The notes: generated by a model not told the origin, from the sequence alone. A stretch of 64,000 nucleotides of DNA from CAYWNA01 sp964459305 (GCA_964459305.1 CAYWNA010000008.1:61574-125573); one strand, 5' to 3'; positions 27,571 through 37,102 are shown, counted from the stretch's first letter. Made by a program: numbers and translations.

Positions 27571-28506
27571 ATGGTGCTTCATTGCTTGTTGCTTGTTGCG
27601 TCCGCCGCCATTCCTCACCAAACGACGTCGGCGGATGCTGAAGCCAAACTACTCCGTTGGAAACTCTGCGAGGGCGATCAGCTGAGCGTGCACGTCGTGC
27701 AGACGACCCGAACCGAGACGGCGGTGAAGGAAAAGTCGACGGGCATGTCCGTTCAGACGGCGATGAAGATGCTCTGGAAGGTCGATCACGTGGACGCCGA
27801 CGACACAATCCGGATGACGCAGGCATTCACGCGATTAGCGATGAAGACCACTGATTCCAACTCGAAGACGGTGGTCTACGATTCGGCTTCGTCGGCACAA
27901 TCGTCCGAAGAAACCAAGGAGATTGCCCGCATGGTCGCACCGCTCCTGCGCAGTCGTTTCACTGTAGCCATGTCCGAGCGAGGTGAAATCGTCGAAGTAA
28001 CGCCCACGGACGAGACAAAGAGTCTCCTGGCGGACGTTCCAGCTTTGCCCAATTGGCGGCAGCTTTTGACCTCGGATGGCATCGGCCAGATGCTGCGGCA
28101 GTCGTTTGCTGTGTTGCCTGAATCGCCGGTGGCCGGCGGTGACACGTGGACCGCCAACTACGACATCGACTCGCCAGTGGGCAAGATCCACGTTGCGAAC
28201 ACGTACTCGTATCAAGGAACGCAACCAGAGGACGGCAACTCGTTAGAAACGATCACGGTCGTGACGCAGACGAAAGTCGAGGCCGAAGAGGAACCGCTGT
28301 TGAAAGCGGCAAGGCCGACGTTTCGCCAGTACACGGGCGTTTTCTATTTCAACAGCGCTGCCGGGCGCCTTGTTCAATCTCGACTGACGCAGGACATGTC
28401 TTCCGAGGTGCCGTATCAGGACACGATGATTCAAGCAAAAGCCAACAGCACGATCGTGACGAGCGTGACGCCAGCTACGCCGCCCGCGGTAGAGTCTGCC
28501 CCGTAG
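27571..28506 (+). CDS. Secreted DUF6263-like protein
   Basis: A 311-residue protein starting at an ATG with GGAGA upstream. A short signal-like N-terminus (VLHCLLLVASAAIPH) precedes WKLCEGDQLSVHVVQTT, the opening motif of DUF6263-type planctomycete proteins. The beta-rich body contains MKMLWKVDHVDADDTIRMTQ and SRFTVAMSERGEIVEV, ending with a Pro/Ala-rich tail. Its function is unknown. It follows the glycosyltransferase by 63 bases and could share its transcript, and is followed by a palindromic element starting at its stop codon. Confidence 0.75.
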   Translation: MVLHCLLLVASAAIPHQTTSADAEAKLLRWKLCEGDQLSVHVVQTTRTETAVKEKSTGMSVQTAMKMLWKVDHVDADDTIRMTQAFTRLAMKTTDSNSKTVVYDSASSAQSSEETKEIARMVAPLLRSRFTVAMSERGEIVEVTPTDETKSLLADVPALPNWRQLLTSDGIGQMLRQSFAVLPESPVAGGDTWTANYDIDSPVGKIHVANTYSYQGTQPEDGNSLETITVVTQTKVEAEEEPLLKAARPTFRQYTGVFYFNSAAGRLVQSRLTQDMSSEVPYQDTMIQAKANSTIVTSVTPATPPAVESAP

Positions 28507-28566
28507 CTGAACTCGCAAGAGTTCAGGGAAGCTAGGTAAATGGCCGTATCTTGCGAATCCAGCTAC
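28503..28566. repeat. REP-like palindrome R4 (diverged)
   Basis: It starts GTAGCTGAACTCGCAAGA and ends TCTTGCGAATCCAGCTAC, a hairpin of the same plan as R1-R3 but with altered bases. The left arm overlaps the stop codon (TAG at 28504-28506) of the DUF6263-like gene. Confidence 0.75.
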
Positions 28567-28616
28567 GTTCGGAGGCTCCCAATTCAGCAGCGGCGGGTTT
28601 GGGAACGGCTTTCCGT

Positions 28617-28967
28617 TTACGTGCCTTCAGCGCTCCCTTGTTGCGTCCTCTTCCTTTCAGCAGGTACCCGAACCTGGATTTCCTCACCTACGACACGCAA
28701 TACGTAGCAGTCCGTCTTGACCTTGGGGGCATCGCACCACGCTCCATCGCTGATGCGGAACCGCCAGCCATGCCATGGGCAGGCAACAATGCCATTTTCC
28801 AACTGTCCCTCGGCAAGGGACGAACCCATGTGTGGGCAGGCATCGTTGATCGCGTAGTACTTGCCGCCGTCATTGAATACGGCCACGACCTTTTCGCCGA
28901 CGGGGTACGCAGTCCCTTGGCCTTCGGGAATGTCACCCACTTTGGCGACCGTGACGAATTCCGACAT
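28617..28967 (-). CDS. Small Rieske [2Fe-2S] protein
   Basis: From the ATG at 28967 there are 116 residues: one Rieske domain with ligands in CPHMGSSLAEG and CPWHGWRF (C-x-H and C-x-x-H spaced by 16 residues). No oxygenase or membrane domain is attached, so it resembles the small subunit of assimilatory nitrite reductase (NirD) or a Rieske ferredoxin serving an unlinked oxygenase. There is no redox partner next to it. A Lys/Arg/Gln tail ends the protein. The longer ORF reaching 29144 crosses into the divergent radical SAM gene and is not used. Confidence 0.87.
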   Translation of the reverse strand: MSEFVTVAKVGDIPEGQGTAYPVGEKVVAVFNDGGKYYAINDACPHMGSSLAEGQLENGIVACPWHGWRFRISDGAWCDAPKVKTDCYVLRVVGEEIQVRVPAERKRTQQGSAEGT

Positions 28968-29124
28968 GCTCGTGCCCTGGAAATTTCGGTTGGATTGTTG
29001 AAGAATGGCCTGGAGCGATTTTATACGGACCATTTCCGGTGTGAAAGACGGTGGTACGAGTCCGCAAGAGACCGATGAACGGAGCAGACAAACCAAAGGA
29101 ACACGAAAAGGCGACCGATTCGTA

Positions 29125-30957
29125 ATGCGATGTGAAAAACTCAAGGATTATCTCGTCAGTCACATTCTGCCACGAGTACAGAGGCCGGCTCAGTATTTGG
29201 GTGGCGAACTGAACATGGTTCGTAAGGATGCTGGTGCGGTCCGAGGCCGGCTTTGTTTGGCATTTCCCGACGCCTATACGATCGGGATGAGCCATCACGG
29301 TTTGCAGGTTCTTTATTCGTTGATGAACGCCCGCGACGATTGGTACTGCGAACGGGCTTTCACGCCATGGCTGGACATGGAGAAGCAGCTGCGCAGCGCC
29401 AATTTGCCTCTGTACAGCTTGGAGACATTTACCCCGTTGTGCGAGTTCGACGTGGTGGGATTCTCGCTGCAGTACGAACTGTGCTATCCCAATGTGTTGA
29501 CCATGCTCGACCTGGGCGGCATTCCGCTCCGCAGCCACCAGCGGACGATGTACGACCCGCTGATTATTGCCGGCGGTCCCTGCGCCCAGAACCCTGAACC
29601 GGTCGCGCCGTTCGTCGATTTGCTCGTCATCGGAGACGGCGAGCTGAGCTTGCCGCTGATTTGCGATCGATGGAAAGAACTGCAGGAAGCGTGTCAGTCC
29701 GACGGCGGGCTCCACCCCGGCGACGCCGGGTGCCGGCAACGCGAAGAGATGCTGGCGTGTTTGGCAGCCAAGTTGCCTTTTGCCTACGCTCCGAGGTTCT
29801 ACGAACCGGAATACCGTGACGGTCGCCTCGTGTCGCTGGCCCCGATGCGAGCCGAAGTGCCGGAAAGGATCGTCCCGTCGATCGCTACGGATCTCGATAG
29901 TATTCCGCTGCCCAGCAAGATGGTTGTGCCGTACGTGGAATGTGTGCACGATCGGATCGCCATCGAGATCATGCGCGGCTGCCCGGGGCAATGTCGTTTC
30001 TGCCAAAGCACGGCCATCAAACGTCCGCTGCGGGTCCGTTCGGTAAAGACGATCGTGGACGCGGCATTGGACAGCTATGGCAACACGGGCTACAACGAGA
30101 TTTCGCTTCTTTCGCTGTCCAGCAGCGATTATCCAGATTTCGAAGAGTTGATCCGGGAACTCAAGCGAGTGTTTCAACCGTTGGGCGTGAACGTGTCCGT
30201 TCCCAGTCTTCGGGTGAACGAACAATTGCGGAGCATCGCGGAGTTGATCGGCAACGACCGCCGTGCCAGTCTAACGTTGGCCCCAGAGGTCGCTTGCGAT
30301 GACATGCGCGAGCAGATTCGCAAGAAGATCAAGAACGAAGACTTGTACGAGGGATGCCGGACCGCCTTCCGCAACAACTACCAGAGCGTCAAACTCTACT
30401 TCATGTGCGGCCTGCCGGGAGAACGCACGGAGGATCTGGACGGCATCATCGAGATGGCGGAAACGATCTCGCGGATACGAAAAGAGGAGCAAGGGCGCTA
30501 CGCGAAGGTGACGGCCAGCGTGTCGAACTTCGTCCCCAAGGCCTACACGCCGTATCAGTGGAACGCCATGCAGACCCGAGAGTATTTCGCTTGGGCGCAC
30601 GACTATCTGTGGCAAAGACGCCGTGTGCGCAGCGTCGCGGTCAAATGCCACGACATCGAAACCAGCTTGCTCGAAGGCGTGCTCAGCCGCGGAGACCGGC
30701 GCGTGGCCGAGGCCATCGAACTCGCTTGGCGGCAAGGCGCTCGCATGGACAGCTGGAACGAGCAGTTCAATGCCGATCGCTGGTGGAAGGCTCTCGCCGA
30801 CGCCGGCATCGACTGCGAGATCGCGTTGCACAAACCCTATGAAATCAGCGACACGTTGCCCTGGGATCACGTCAAGGTGAAGTCCGGCCGAGCGTTCCTC
30901 GAAAAGGAGCAACAGCGGTCTGTGGCACAACTGAACGCCATGGTCGATGGCGAGTGA
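29125..30957 (+). CDS. B12-binding-type radical SAM protein (TIGR03960 family)
   Basis: A 610-residue protein starting at ATG 29125 (MRCEKLKDYLVSHILPRVQR). An N-terminal B12-binding-like domain (GRLCLAFPDAYTIGMSHHGL, FSLQYELCYPNVLTML) leads to a radical SAM core with cluster motif C286-x3-C290-x2-C293 in MRGCPGQCRFCQS. Other family motifs are YNEISLLSLSSSDYPDF and LTLAPEVACDDMR. Members often adjoin a TIGR03936/DUF2344 partner gene or are fused to it. None is seen here, so the protein is an orphan. The substrate is unknown. Confidence 0.88.
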   Translation: MRCEKLKDYLVSHILPRVQRPAQYLGGELNMVRKDAGAVRGRLCLAFPDAYTIGMSHHGLQVLYSLMNARDDWYCERAFTPWLDMEKQLRSANLPLYSLETFTPLCEFDVVGFSLQYELCYPNVLTMLDLGGIPLRSHQRTMYDPLIIAGGPCAQNPEPVAPFVDLLVIGDGELSLPLICDRWKELQEACQSDGGLHPGDAGCRQREEMLACLAAKLPFAYAPRFYEPEYRDGRLVSLAPMRAEVPERIVPSIATDLDSIPLPSKMVVPYVECVHDRIAIEIMRGCPGQCRFCQSTAIKRPLRVRSVKTIVDAALDSYGNTGYNEISLLSLSSSDYPDFEELIRELKRVFQPLGVNVSVPSLRVNEQLRSIAELIGNDRRASLTLAPEVACDDMREQIRKKIKNEDLYEGCRTAFRNNYQSVKLYFMCGLPGERTEDLDGIIEMAETISRIRKEEQGRYAKVTASVSNFVPKAYTPYQWNAMQTREYFAWAHDYLWQRRRVRSVAVKCHDIETSLLEGVLSRGDRRVAEAIELAWRQGARMDSWNEQFNADRWWKALADAGIDCEIALHKPYEISDTLPWDHVKVKSGRAFLEKEQQRSVAQLNAMVDGE

Positions 30958-31024
30958 AGTGCGATTGCCGTTGTCGTCATCGCGTCACGAACATATCAGA
31001 TAGGGAGGACTTGTTTCCAACGTC

Positions 31025-32005
31025 ATGCACGATCGAGACCTTAGTTTTTGGCAGCACGACCATTCATTCGGGCAAGATAGAAAGAAGCCGGGCGAGGCGA
31101 GGACCGTTGTCGTCATCGCGATCACGGCGGCGATGATGGTCGTCGAGATCATGGCGGGCATTGCCTTCGGTTCCATGGCGCTGCTGGCCGACGGCCTGCA
31201 CATGGCGTCGCATGCGGTGGCCTTGGGGATCTCGGCCTTTGCCTACATCTACGCGCGACGGCACGCTCATGACGAGCGGTACAGCTTTGGCACAGGTAAA
31301 GTCAACGCGCTGGGCGGCTTCACCGGCGCCGTGCTGCTGGCCGTATTTGCCGCGATGATGGCGTGCGAAAGCGTGGTCCGCTTCATTCATCCGGTCAACA
31401 TCGCTTTCAACCAAGCTATCTTCGTCGCTTTCCTCGGACTTGTCGTCAACGGCCTATCGGTATTCATCTTGGGACATTCGCACGAATCCGGCCATCACCA
31501 TGACGGCCCGGAACACGAGGATGAGGATGCCTGTGCCATCGAGCGAGCCGATCACCATCATCACGACCACAACCTACGCGCAGCCTATTTTCATGTGTTG
31601 GCGGATGCTCTCACTTCGCTGCTTGCGATCTTCGCGCTGCTGGCGGGCAAATACTACGGCCTGATTTGGATGGACCCGCTCATGGGGATCGTCGGGGCAG
31701 CGTTGGTCGCCAAGTGGTCGCTCGGCCTGCTGCGCACGACAAGTTCCGTGTTGCTCGACCGGCAAGCCTCGGAGGACATCCGGAATACGATCCGGGAGAC
31801 CATCGAAAACGACGGCAATGACCGAGTGTCGGATCTGCATGTTTGGTCGATCGGTCCTGGCATTCACGCCGTCGAACTGGCCGTGGTCACCCACGACCCC
31901 AGGCCACCGGAGCATTACACGCAGATACTCCCGTCCGACAGGGGCTTGGTCCACGTGACCGTCGAGGTTCATCGTGACGTTAAAAAAGGGGGACCGGAGA
32001 TCTAG
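31025..32005 (+). CDS. dmeF: CDF-family metal exporter, DmeF-like
   Basis: A 326-residue cation diffusion facilitator. DmeF features are the N-terminal WQHDHSFGQ motif, GSMALLADGLHMASHAVAL in span 2 and FGTGKVNALGGF after span 3. A His-rich cytoplasmic loop (bases 31481-31570) and HVLADALTSLLAIFALL in span 5 complete the metal site. The C-terminal domain contains VSDLHVWSIGPGIHAVEL. DmeF proteins export cobalt and nickel by proton antiport; zinc is possible. It opens the metal island and is followed by a small exported protein with a strong ribosome site, suggesting an operon. Confidence 0.88.
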   Translation: MHDRDLSFWQHDHSFGQDRKKPGEARTVVVIAITAAMMVVEIMAGIAFGSMALLADGLHMASHAVALGISAFAYIYARRHAHDERYSFGTGKVNALGGFTGAVLLAVFAAMMACESVVRFIHPVNIAFNQAIFVAFLGLVVNGLSVFILGHSHESGHHHDGPEHEDEDACAIERADHHHHDHNLRAAYFHVLADALTSLLAIFALLAGKYYGLIWMDPLMGIVGAALVAKWSLGLLRTTSSVLLDRQASEDIRNTIRETIENDGNDRVSDLHVWSIGPGIHAVELAVVTHDPRPPEHYTQILPSDRGLVHVTVEVHRDVKKGGPEI

Positions 32006-32075
32006 ACGCTTTACGTGACCGGAGGCGAAAGCTGGTCGGCAGAAGGAAAGCAGGAATCAGAAAGGAGCCAGTGGA

Positions 32076-32483
32076 ATGTTTAGAAGGTATCTACCCGTCA
32101 TGGCCGTGGTGTGTGGAGTGTTATTGACTCTGATTGCGACCACCACCGACTCGGCCGATCGTCAAGCCGCGGCCCCCGTGGCCGAGCAACGGTTGGAATT
32201 GGCCCGCGAGGCAATGCAAGCCGTCGAGGCACTCCAAAAGGCCCAAGGGCCAGTAACGAGTGAACAGCTTTACTGCTGGTCGCACCGCCTGATGCAGGCG
32301 GAGTTGGAAGTGAGCGGAAACGATGCCGATCGGACGGCCGCGATCAAGAAACACCTGCAGCTGATGAAGACCCTCGAAAAACGCGCCGAAGGAGGTTATC
32401 GGCACGGGGAAATGTCATACTTCGACCTTATGGAAGCTCGTTGGCGTCGCCTTGAGGCAGAAGCCTTGTTGTCCGAATCGTAA
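32076..32483 (+). CDS. Small exported helical protein, metal island
   Basis: A 135-residue protein starting at ATG 32076 with AGAAAGGAG upstream. A signal peptide (YLPVMAVVCGVLLTLIATTT) is followed by amphipathic helices with a WSHRLMQAELEV motif and a second half (KHLQLMKTLEKRAEGGYRHG, RWRRLEAEAL). The pattern resembles small planctomycete proteins beside RND metal pumps; a distant likeness to one hairpin of TolC-type outer membrane channels is only an impression. It lies 70 bases after dmeF. Its stop is at 32483, where the remnant lipoprotein frame from the opposite strand ends. Confidence 0.72.
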   Translation: MFRRYLPVMAVVCGVLLTLIATTTDSADRQAAAPVAEQRLELAREAMQAVEALQKAQGPVTSEQLYCWSHRLMQAELEVSGNDADRTAAIKKHLQLMKTLEKRAEGGYRHGEMSYFDLMEARWRRLEAEALLSES

Positions 32484-32610
32484 TGGCCTGTGGCTCGATC
32501 GGCAGCTCGTTCATCTCGTTGTCGAGGATGTACACCAACACCGACTGGTCGGAGTGTTTTTCGAGCAACTCGGCATGGTACGCGTGATCGTGCCCATAGG
32601 TCCGAAGAGT
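32425..32610 (-). pseudogene. Truncated duplicate of the His-rich lipoprotein domain
   Basis: Directly after the TGA stop of the lipoprotein gene the same frame continues open. It reads GHDHAYHAELLEKHSDQ, then VLVYILDNEMNELPIEPQ and ITIR, until a TAA near 32425. This copies the pattern of the intact gene (EEYHAELLHDEKTHAVTIHLLDG ... EEITLQLF). Similarity is lost where the convergent small gene begins, so this is the decayed front part of a second copy, cut off at its 3' side. There is no own start or signal peptide. Confidence 0.7.
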
Positions 32611-33198
32611 TCAGTGTTCATGGTCGTGGCCTGCGTGATCGTGGTCTCCGTGACTGGTGTGCTCGATCGTGCCGGTATAGGGTTTACCATCGATCGTGAC
32701 TTGCAGCCGTCCGCGGAGTTGATCTTCGTGGCACAAGGCGTCGCAGAGGGCTGCATCGACGATTTCGAATTGCGACGCACTGCCTGCGGCAGCTCCTTGT
32801 CCTTGAACTGCCTCCAAAGCGAACTTCACGAACTTTCCGTCTTGGAACAGTTGCAATGTAATTTCCTCCAGGGGCGCGGCGACGGGCTCTTCTACCGCTC
32901 CATCCAGCAGATGGATTGTTACCGCGTGCGTCTTCTCGTCATGCAACAGTTCGGCGTGATATTCTTCGTTTCCCAGTTCGATCAGATGCCCGCCGTGCGG
33001 GCCTTCCGTCGGATGGGCATGACCCTCTTCATCGCCGTGATCATGGCCTTCGTGATTGTCGTGGTCTGCTTCGGACGCGAGCGGCGGAGGTGTGCCTCCG
33101 ATCTTCTCGCCGGGCGTTTCAGGGGAGCCGGAACCGCACCCGACGAGCGACATACTCAGGGCCGCGACAGCCGTCACACACAAAGAGACATTACTCAT
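32611..33198 (-). CDS. His-rich lipoprotein of the metal efflux island
   Basis: From the ATG at 33198 (AAAGGAG seven bases upstream) the protein has 195 residues. The signal ends in the lipobox SLVGC. A His/Asp/Glu-rich segment (DHDNHEGHDHGDEEGHAH) is followed by GPHGGHLIELGNEEYHAELL, a beta-rich domain, and a second His-rich tail (HGDHDHAGHDHEH). It probably binds divalent metal at the outer face. It lies 92 bases downstream of the CzcA-type pump gene on the same strand, so it is probably the last gene of that operon. A decayed duplicate follows in the same frame after its stop. Confidence 0.8.
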   Translation of the reverse strand: MSNVSLCVTAVAALSMSLVGCGSGSPETPGEKIGGTPPPLASEADHDNHEGHDHGDEEGHAHPTEGPHGGHLIELGNEEYHAELLHDEKTHAVTIHLLDGAVEEPVAAPLEEITLQLFQDGKFVKFALEAVQGQGAAAGSASQFEIVDAALCDALCHEDQLRGRLQVTIDGKPYTGTIEHTSHGDHDHAGHDHEH

Positions 33199-33289
33199 TA
33201 CTACGCTCCTTTCAAAAAGTGGAACACGTGGGTGTGCGTCTTTCACACATCTATCACGTCATCCGCATGAGAATCCTCATCGTTCACTG

Positions 33290-36200
33290 TCATCGCGCAA
33301 CCTCCTCTTCCTCCAACGCGACTTCTTGCGTGCTTTCTCCGACAATCCGCCCGGCCGCCCCCATGCCAAACTTCCAGAAGAGCGCCGGGCGAACAAGGAA
33401 CTCCAGTAGCGTGCTGCTGATCAGACCGCCGATGATGACCGTGGCCACCGGGTAGAGGATCTCTTTGCCCGGCTCGCCCGCGGCCATTGCCAACGGCACC
33501 AGTCCGATGCCGGATGTCAACGCCGTCATCAACACCGGCGCGAGGCGCTCCTGGCCGGCACGGGCGATCATCTCGCGCGACCATGTCTCGCCTTCGTATT
33601 TCACAAGGTGCAAGTAGTGGTTGATCAACAGGATGCCATTTCGCGAAGCAATCCCGCACAAAGAGATGAACCCCACCATGGCCGCCACCGTCAGCGTTTG
33701 GCCCGTGACGTACAGAGCGACCACCGACCCGATGAAGGCCATGGGCAGGGCGACCATTACCTGCAACGAAAGGTTTGCCGAGCGAAACATGGTGTACAGC
33801 ACGAGAAACATCCCCACCAGCGACGCCCCGAAAAGGACCGTGATCACGCGAGATGCCGACTCCTGGCTTTCAAACTGCCCGCCATACTCAATGAAGTAAT
33901 CATCGGGAAGCGATTGCTCAATCGGCTTCAGGCGATCCTTGATTTCCTCAACCACATCCACGAGCCCCCGCCCAGTAACATTGCACTGCACGACGATACG
34001 TCGCTTGGCGTCTTCGCGTTTGATCGTGTTCGGACCGGTCGCCTCATTGTCCAGATCCGCTACCGACTTCAACATCGTGGCTCCGCCGCCCGGCAAGTTG
34101 ATCGATAGCCGCTTCACCGCCGCGAGATTCTTGATCGGTAACCGCTTCACCGCCTCGATATTCTCCCGGTAGGGTTCGTCTAGCCGGATCATCAAGTCGA
34201 AGGTGCGCTGGCCAATCAGCACCTCCGAGACGACGGTGCCGTTCATGGCGGTTTCGACGAATTCGTTGACGTCTTCACGCTGCAGACCGTGCTGTTTGAG
34301 TTTGTGACCGTCGACGGTGATGCGGAGTTGGGGGATCTCAGTCTGTGGCTCGACACGAAGACTCCGCACTCCGTGCACATCGCTGATAGCGTTCTTCATT
34401 CTTTGGGCGGTTCGGCGCAGCGTAGCCAAGTCGTCGCCGTAGAGCTTGATCGCCACTTGCGCCTGGACGCCGGACAGCATGTGTGAAATCAGGTGCTGCA
34501 ACGGTTGCTCGATGCCGACTTCGATGCCGGGGATATCCGCCATCGCCTTCTCGAGTTCATCGATGATCTCCTCGCGACTCCGCATCGTATCCGGGTCGAA
34601 CGTGGCAATGACTTCGGTGTTGTTGACCGTCACCGCATGCTCATCGAGTTCCGCCCGTCCGGTCTTGCGAACGAAGGCGTTCAGATCGTCGATTTCTTGG
34701 AGACGTTGCTCGACCTTCTGGGTGACCCTTCGGGCCGTTGCCAACGAGGTTCCAGGTGGCAGCACGACGTTGATTTGCACGGCGCCTTCGTTGAACGGTG
34801 GTAGGAAATCGCGTTCAAAGTGCAAAAAACCGTAGGCACTAATACCGACGATCATCAGAGCCACACACAGAATGGCGACCGGCATCCTCAGACTTAGCCC
34901 GATGGCACGACCCGCTGCCCGCTTCAACCCACGAAGCACAACACCTTCCCGTTCCCCCTCGGAAAACCGATCCGCCCACATCACCGCCATCCAGAGAAAC
35001 GGTGTGACCAACGCACAGACTATCAGATGCGGCCAGACGGACAGCCAAAGCGGCGCCTCGCGAAGCCAATGGGCTCCGCCTGAGAGCCGCAAGTACGAAA
35101 GCACGACCGGCATCAGCCAGTAAGACGCTGCAAACGAAACCAGCGCGGCTAGAACGGCCACCAGGCGGGACCAAACGCGTTTACATGCCAGGAGCCAGTA
35201 CGACAACGCTGGCGTCAGCGTGAGCGACACCAGCAGCGAGGACAGGATCGAAACGATGTAGGCGACCCCCAACGGATTGAACAACCGACCCTCCATACCG
35301 CTCAATGCGAAGACCGGGACGAATACGAGCACCACAATGAGCGTGCCGAAAACGATCGAATTACGGATCTCAACGCTTGCTTGAAACACAACTAGAATCG
35401 CCGGTTTGGGGGATTCGCTGTGGCGATTCTGACGGAGTCGCCGAAAGATGTTTTCCACGTCCACGATCGCATCGTCCACCAGTTCCCCGATCGCGATGGC
35501 GAGCCCTCCCAGCGTCATGGTATTGATGGACAGATCGAACCATGCAAACACCAGCCCGGTAATTACGATCGAAAGCGGAATCGCGGTGAGCGTGATGAAG
35601 GTGGTGCGCAGGTTGAGGAGGAAGAGAAACAGAATGACAAGTACGAGTAGGGCGCCGTCGCCCAGCGCCTCGACCACGTTATCCACCGCCCGATCGATGA
35701 ACGACTTTTGTTGGTAGAGTTCGGGATAGATTTGAGCGCCCTTTTCCGCCAACGAGCCCTCGATCTCACGTAGCGCCTCGGTAATCTGTTCAGTAACGCG
35801 GCGAGTGTCCACTTGCGGCTGCTTGTTGATGGTCAGGATTACCGCGGGCCCCCCCGCGAAGGTGCCGTCGTCTTGCCGGGCAAAGGCCGAGCTGTCGCCT
35901 CGTTTTACCTGCGCGCCCTCGACGATTCTGGCAACCTGCTCGAGCAGCACAGGCCGTCCGTTGCGGAATGTGACCACCACGTTCTTCAGGTCTTCAAGCG
36001 TCTGGATACGTCCCAGCGAACGAACTAGGAGTTCGTTGGGCCCCTGTTCGTCAAGATACCCACCCGTAGCGTTTCGATTACTTCTCTCCACAGCGGTCTT
36101 GACTTGGCGGAGCGTAACGCCGTATCGCATTAACTCGTCGGGCGAGACCAGCACTTGGAACTGCTTCCTGTCGCCGCCCATCACGAACACCTGTGAGACA

Positions 36201-36943
36201 CCCGGGATCGTGAGCAACCGTTGGCGGACCTCCCAATCGGCAATGGTGCGCAGTTGCATGGGCGAGGTGGCGCGGTGGACATCTACCGATCCGTTACGCG
36301 GCAAGATGGCATACCAACTCCCCAGGCTGGGATCGATCACAAACCACCGATTGTATCCCTCGTCGGGCTCAAGATAGGCGTCTGGCGAGAGTGTAATGTC
36401 GTGGCCGGCAAGTGCGAGACGCAGGTCCTCCGAGAGCGTTTCGCCGTCGCAAAGCGCGCTCCACGGCGTGTCGATCCGAAACAACAGCGTTTTCTCGTTC
36501 TGCACGCCGAACATTCCGATGATCATGATCTGCCCCATGACCGACGAGACGGGCGCCAGTTGCGGTGTCACGTTCGACGGCAGCCGATCGGCAATCGTCG
36601 CGATCCGCTCGGCGACGATCTGGCGATCCCTATAGATATCGGTACCCCAATCGAATTCCACGTAGATCACGGAGATACCCACACCCGACGAAGTCCGGAC
36701 TGCTACGACCCCGCTGGCCCCGTTGAGCTTTGTCTCCAGCGGGAACGTGACTAGGGTCTCTACCTCTTCAGGCGCCATACCCGGCGCTTCAGTCATCACG
36801 ACTACGCGGGGGCGATTCAGATCGGGAAACACATCGATCGGCAACTGGTAGATCTGCCAGGCACCGTAGCCGATCAGAAATAAGGAGAGTGCCACGACGA
36901 GCAGACGTTGCTGCAAGGCGAAACGTATAACGGCGTTGAGCAT
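33290..36943 (-). CDS. Heavy-metal RND efflux pump, CzcA/CusA family
   Basis: A 1217-residue inner-membrane pump. Family features are MLNAVIRFALQQRLLVVALS at the start, VDVFPDLNRP-like IDVFPDLNRPRVVVMTEAPG, the large porter loops, and GELVDDAIVDVENIFRRLR after span 4. The C-terminal spans contain GFISLCGIASRNGILLINHY. It drives metal export across the envelope together with the CzcB-type adaptor encoded just upstream. The substrate (Co/Zn/Cd or Cu/Ag) cannot be fixed from sequence here. There are extra residues after QLAPVSSVMGQI (about 150-230) compared with short members. No TolC-type outer channel gene is in the window. Confidence 0.93.
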   Translation of the reverse strand: MLNAVIRFALQQRLLVVALSLFLIGYGAWQIYQLPIDVFPDLNRPRVVVMTEAPGMAPEEVETLVTFPLETKLNGASGVVAVRTSSGVGISVIYVEFDWGTDIYRDRQIVAERIATIADRLPSNVTPQLAPVSSVMGQIMIIGMFGVQNEKTLLFRIDTPWSALCDGETLSEDLRLALAGHDITLSPDAYLEPDEGYNRWFVIDPSLGSWYAILPRNGSVDVHRATSPMQLRTIADWEVRQRLLTIPGVSQVFVMGGDRKQFQVLVSPDELMRYGVTLRQVKTAVERSNRNATGGYLDEQGPNELLVRSLGRIQTLEDLKNVVVTFRNGRPVLLEQVARIVEGAQVKRGDSSAFARQDDGTFAGGPAVILTINKQPQVDTRRVTEQITEALREIEGSLAEKGAQIYPELYQQKSFIDRAVDNVVEALGDGALLVLVILFLFLLNLRTTFITLTAIPLSIVITGLVFAWFDLSINTMTLGGLAIAIGELVDDAIVDVENIFRRLRQNRHSESPKPAILVVFQASVEIRNSIVFGTLIVVLVFVPVFALSGMEGRLFNPLGVAYIVSILSSLLVSLTLTPALSYWLLACKRVWSRLVAVLAALVSFAASYWLMPVVLSYLRLSGGAHWLREAPLWLSVWPHLIVCALVTPFLWMAVMWADRFSEGEREGVVLRGLKRAAGRAIGLSLRMPVAILCVALMIVGISAYGFLHFERDFLPPFNEGAVQINVVLPPGTSLATARRVTQKVEQRLQEIDDLNAFVRKTGRAELDEHAVTVNNTEVIATFDPDTMRSREEIIDELEKAMADIPGIEVGIEQPLQHLISHMLSGVQAQVAIKLYGDDLATLRRTAQRMKNAISDVHGVRSLRVEPQTEIPQLRITVDGHKLKQHGLQREDVNEFVETAMNGTVVSEVLIGQRTFDLMIRLDEPYRENIEAVKRLPIKNLAAVKRLSINLPGGGATMLKSVADLDNEATGPNTIKREDAKRRIVVQCNVTGRGLVDVVEEIKDRLKPIEQSLPDDYFIEYGGQFESQESASRVITVLFGASLVGMFLVLYTMFRSANLSLQVMVALPMAFIGSVVALYVTGQTLTVAAMVGFISLCGIASRNGILLINHYLHLVKYEGETWSREMIARAGQERLAPVLMTALTSGIGLVPLAMAAGEPGKEILYPVATVIIGGLISSTLLEFLVRPALFWKFGMGAAGRIVGESTQEVALEEEEVAR

Positions 36944-36990
36944 GTCAGGGTTCCTTGCCGTGTTATTCGAGAAATAGGTCTCCGATTCTC

Positions 36991-37049
36991 GTGGGATAGG
37001 CTTCCAGCCTGTCAGGTCAATCGGACGACAGGCTGGAAGCCTATCCCAC
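36991..37049. repeat. Perfect 23-bp inverted repeat inside the czcB-czcA operon
   Basis: GTGGGATAGGCTTCCAGCC plus TGTC (36991-37013) pairs perfectly with 37027-37049 across a 13-base loop. It fills the gap between the adaptor stop (37103) and the pump start (36943), so it would be transcribed as a strong RNA hairpin between the two cistrons. Confidence 0.9.
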
Positions 37050-37102
37050 TTCTCTACGCCCGGAGCTTCCCTGTCTTGGGACAGTCATTCCTCGAACAGT
37101 TC

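Noticed and set aside
28933..30225. A 430-codon minus-strand ORF
   Set aside because: It is entirely antisense to the radical SAM gene, whose motifs are unmistakable. Its composition (His/Arg/Gln-rich, no domain) is that of a shadow frame in GC-rich DNA.
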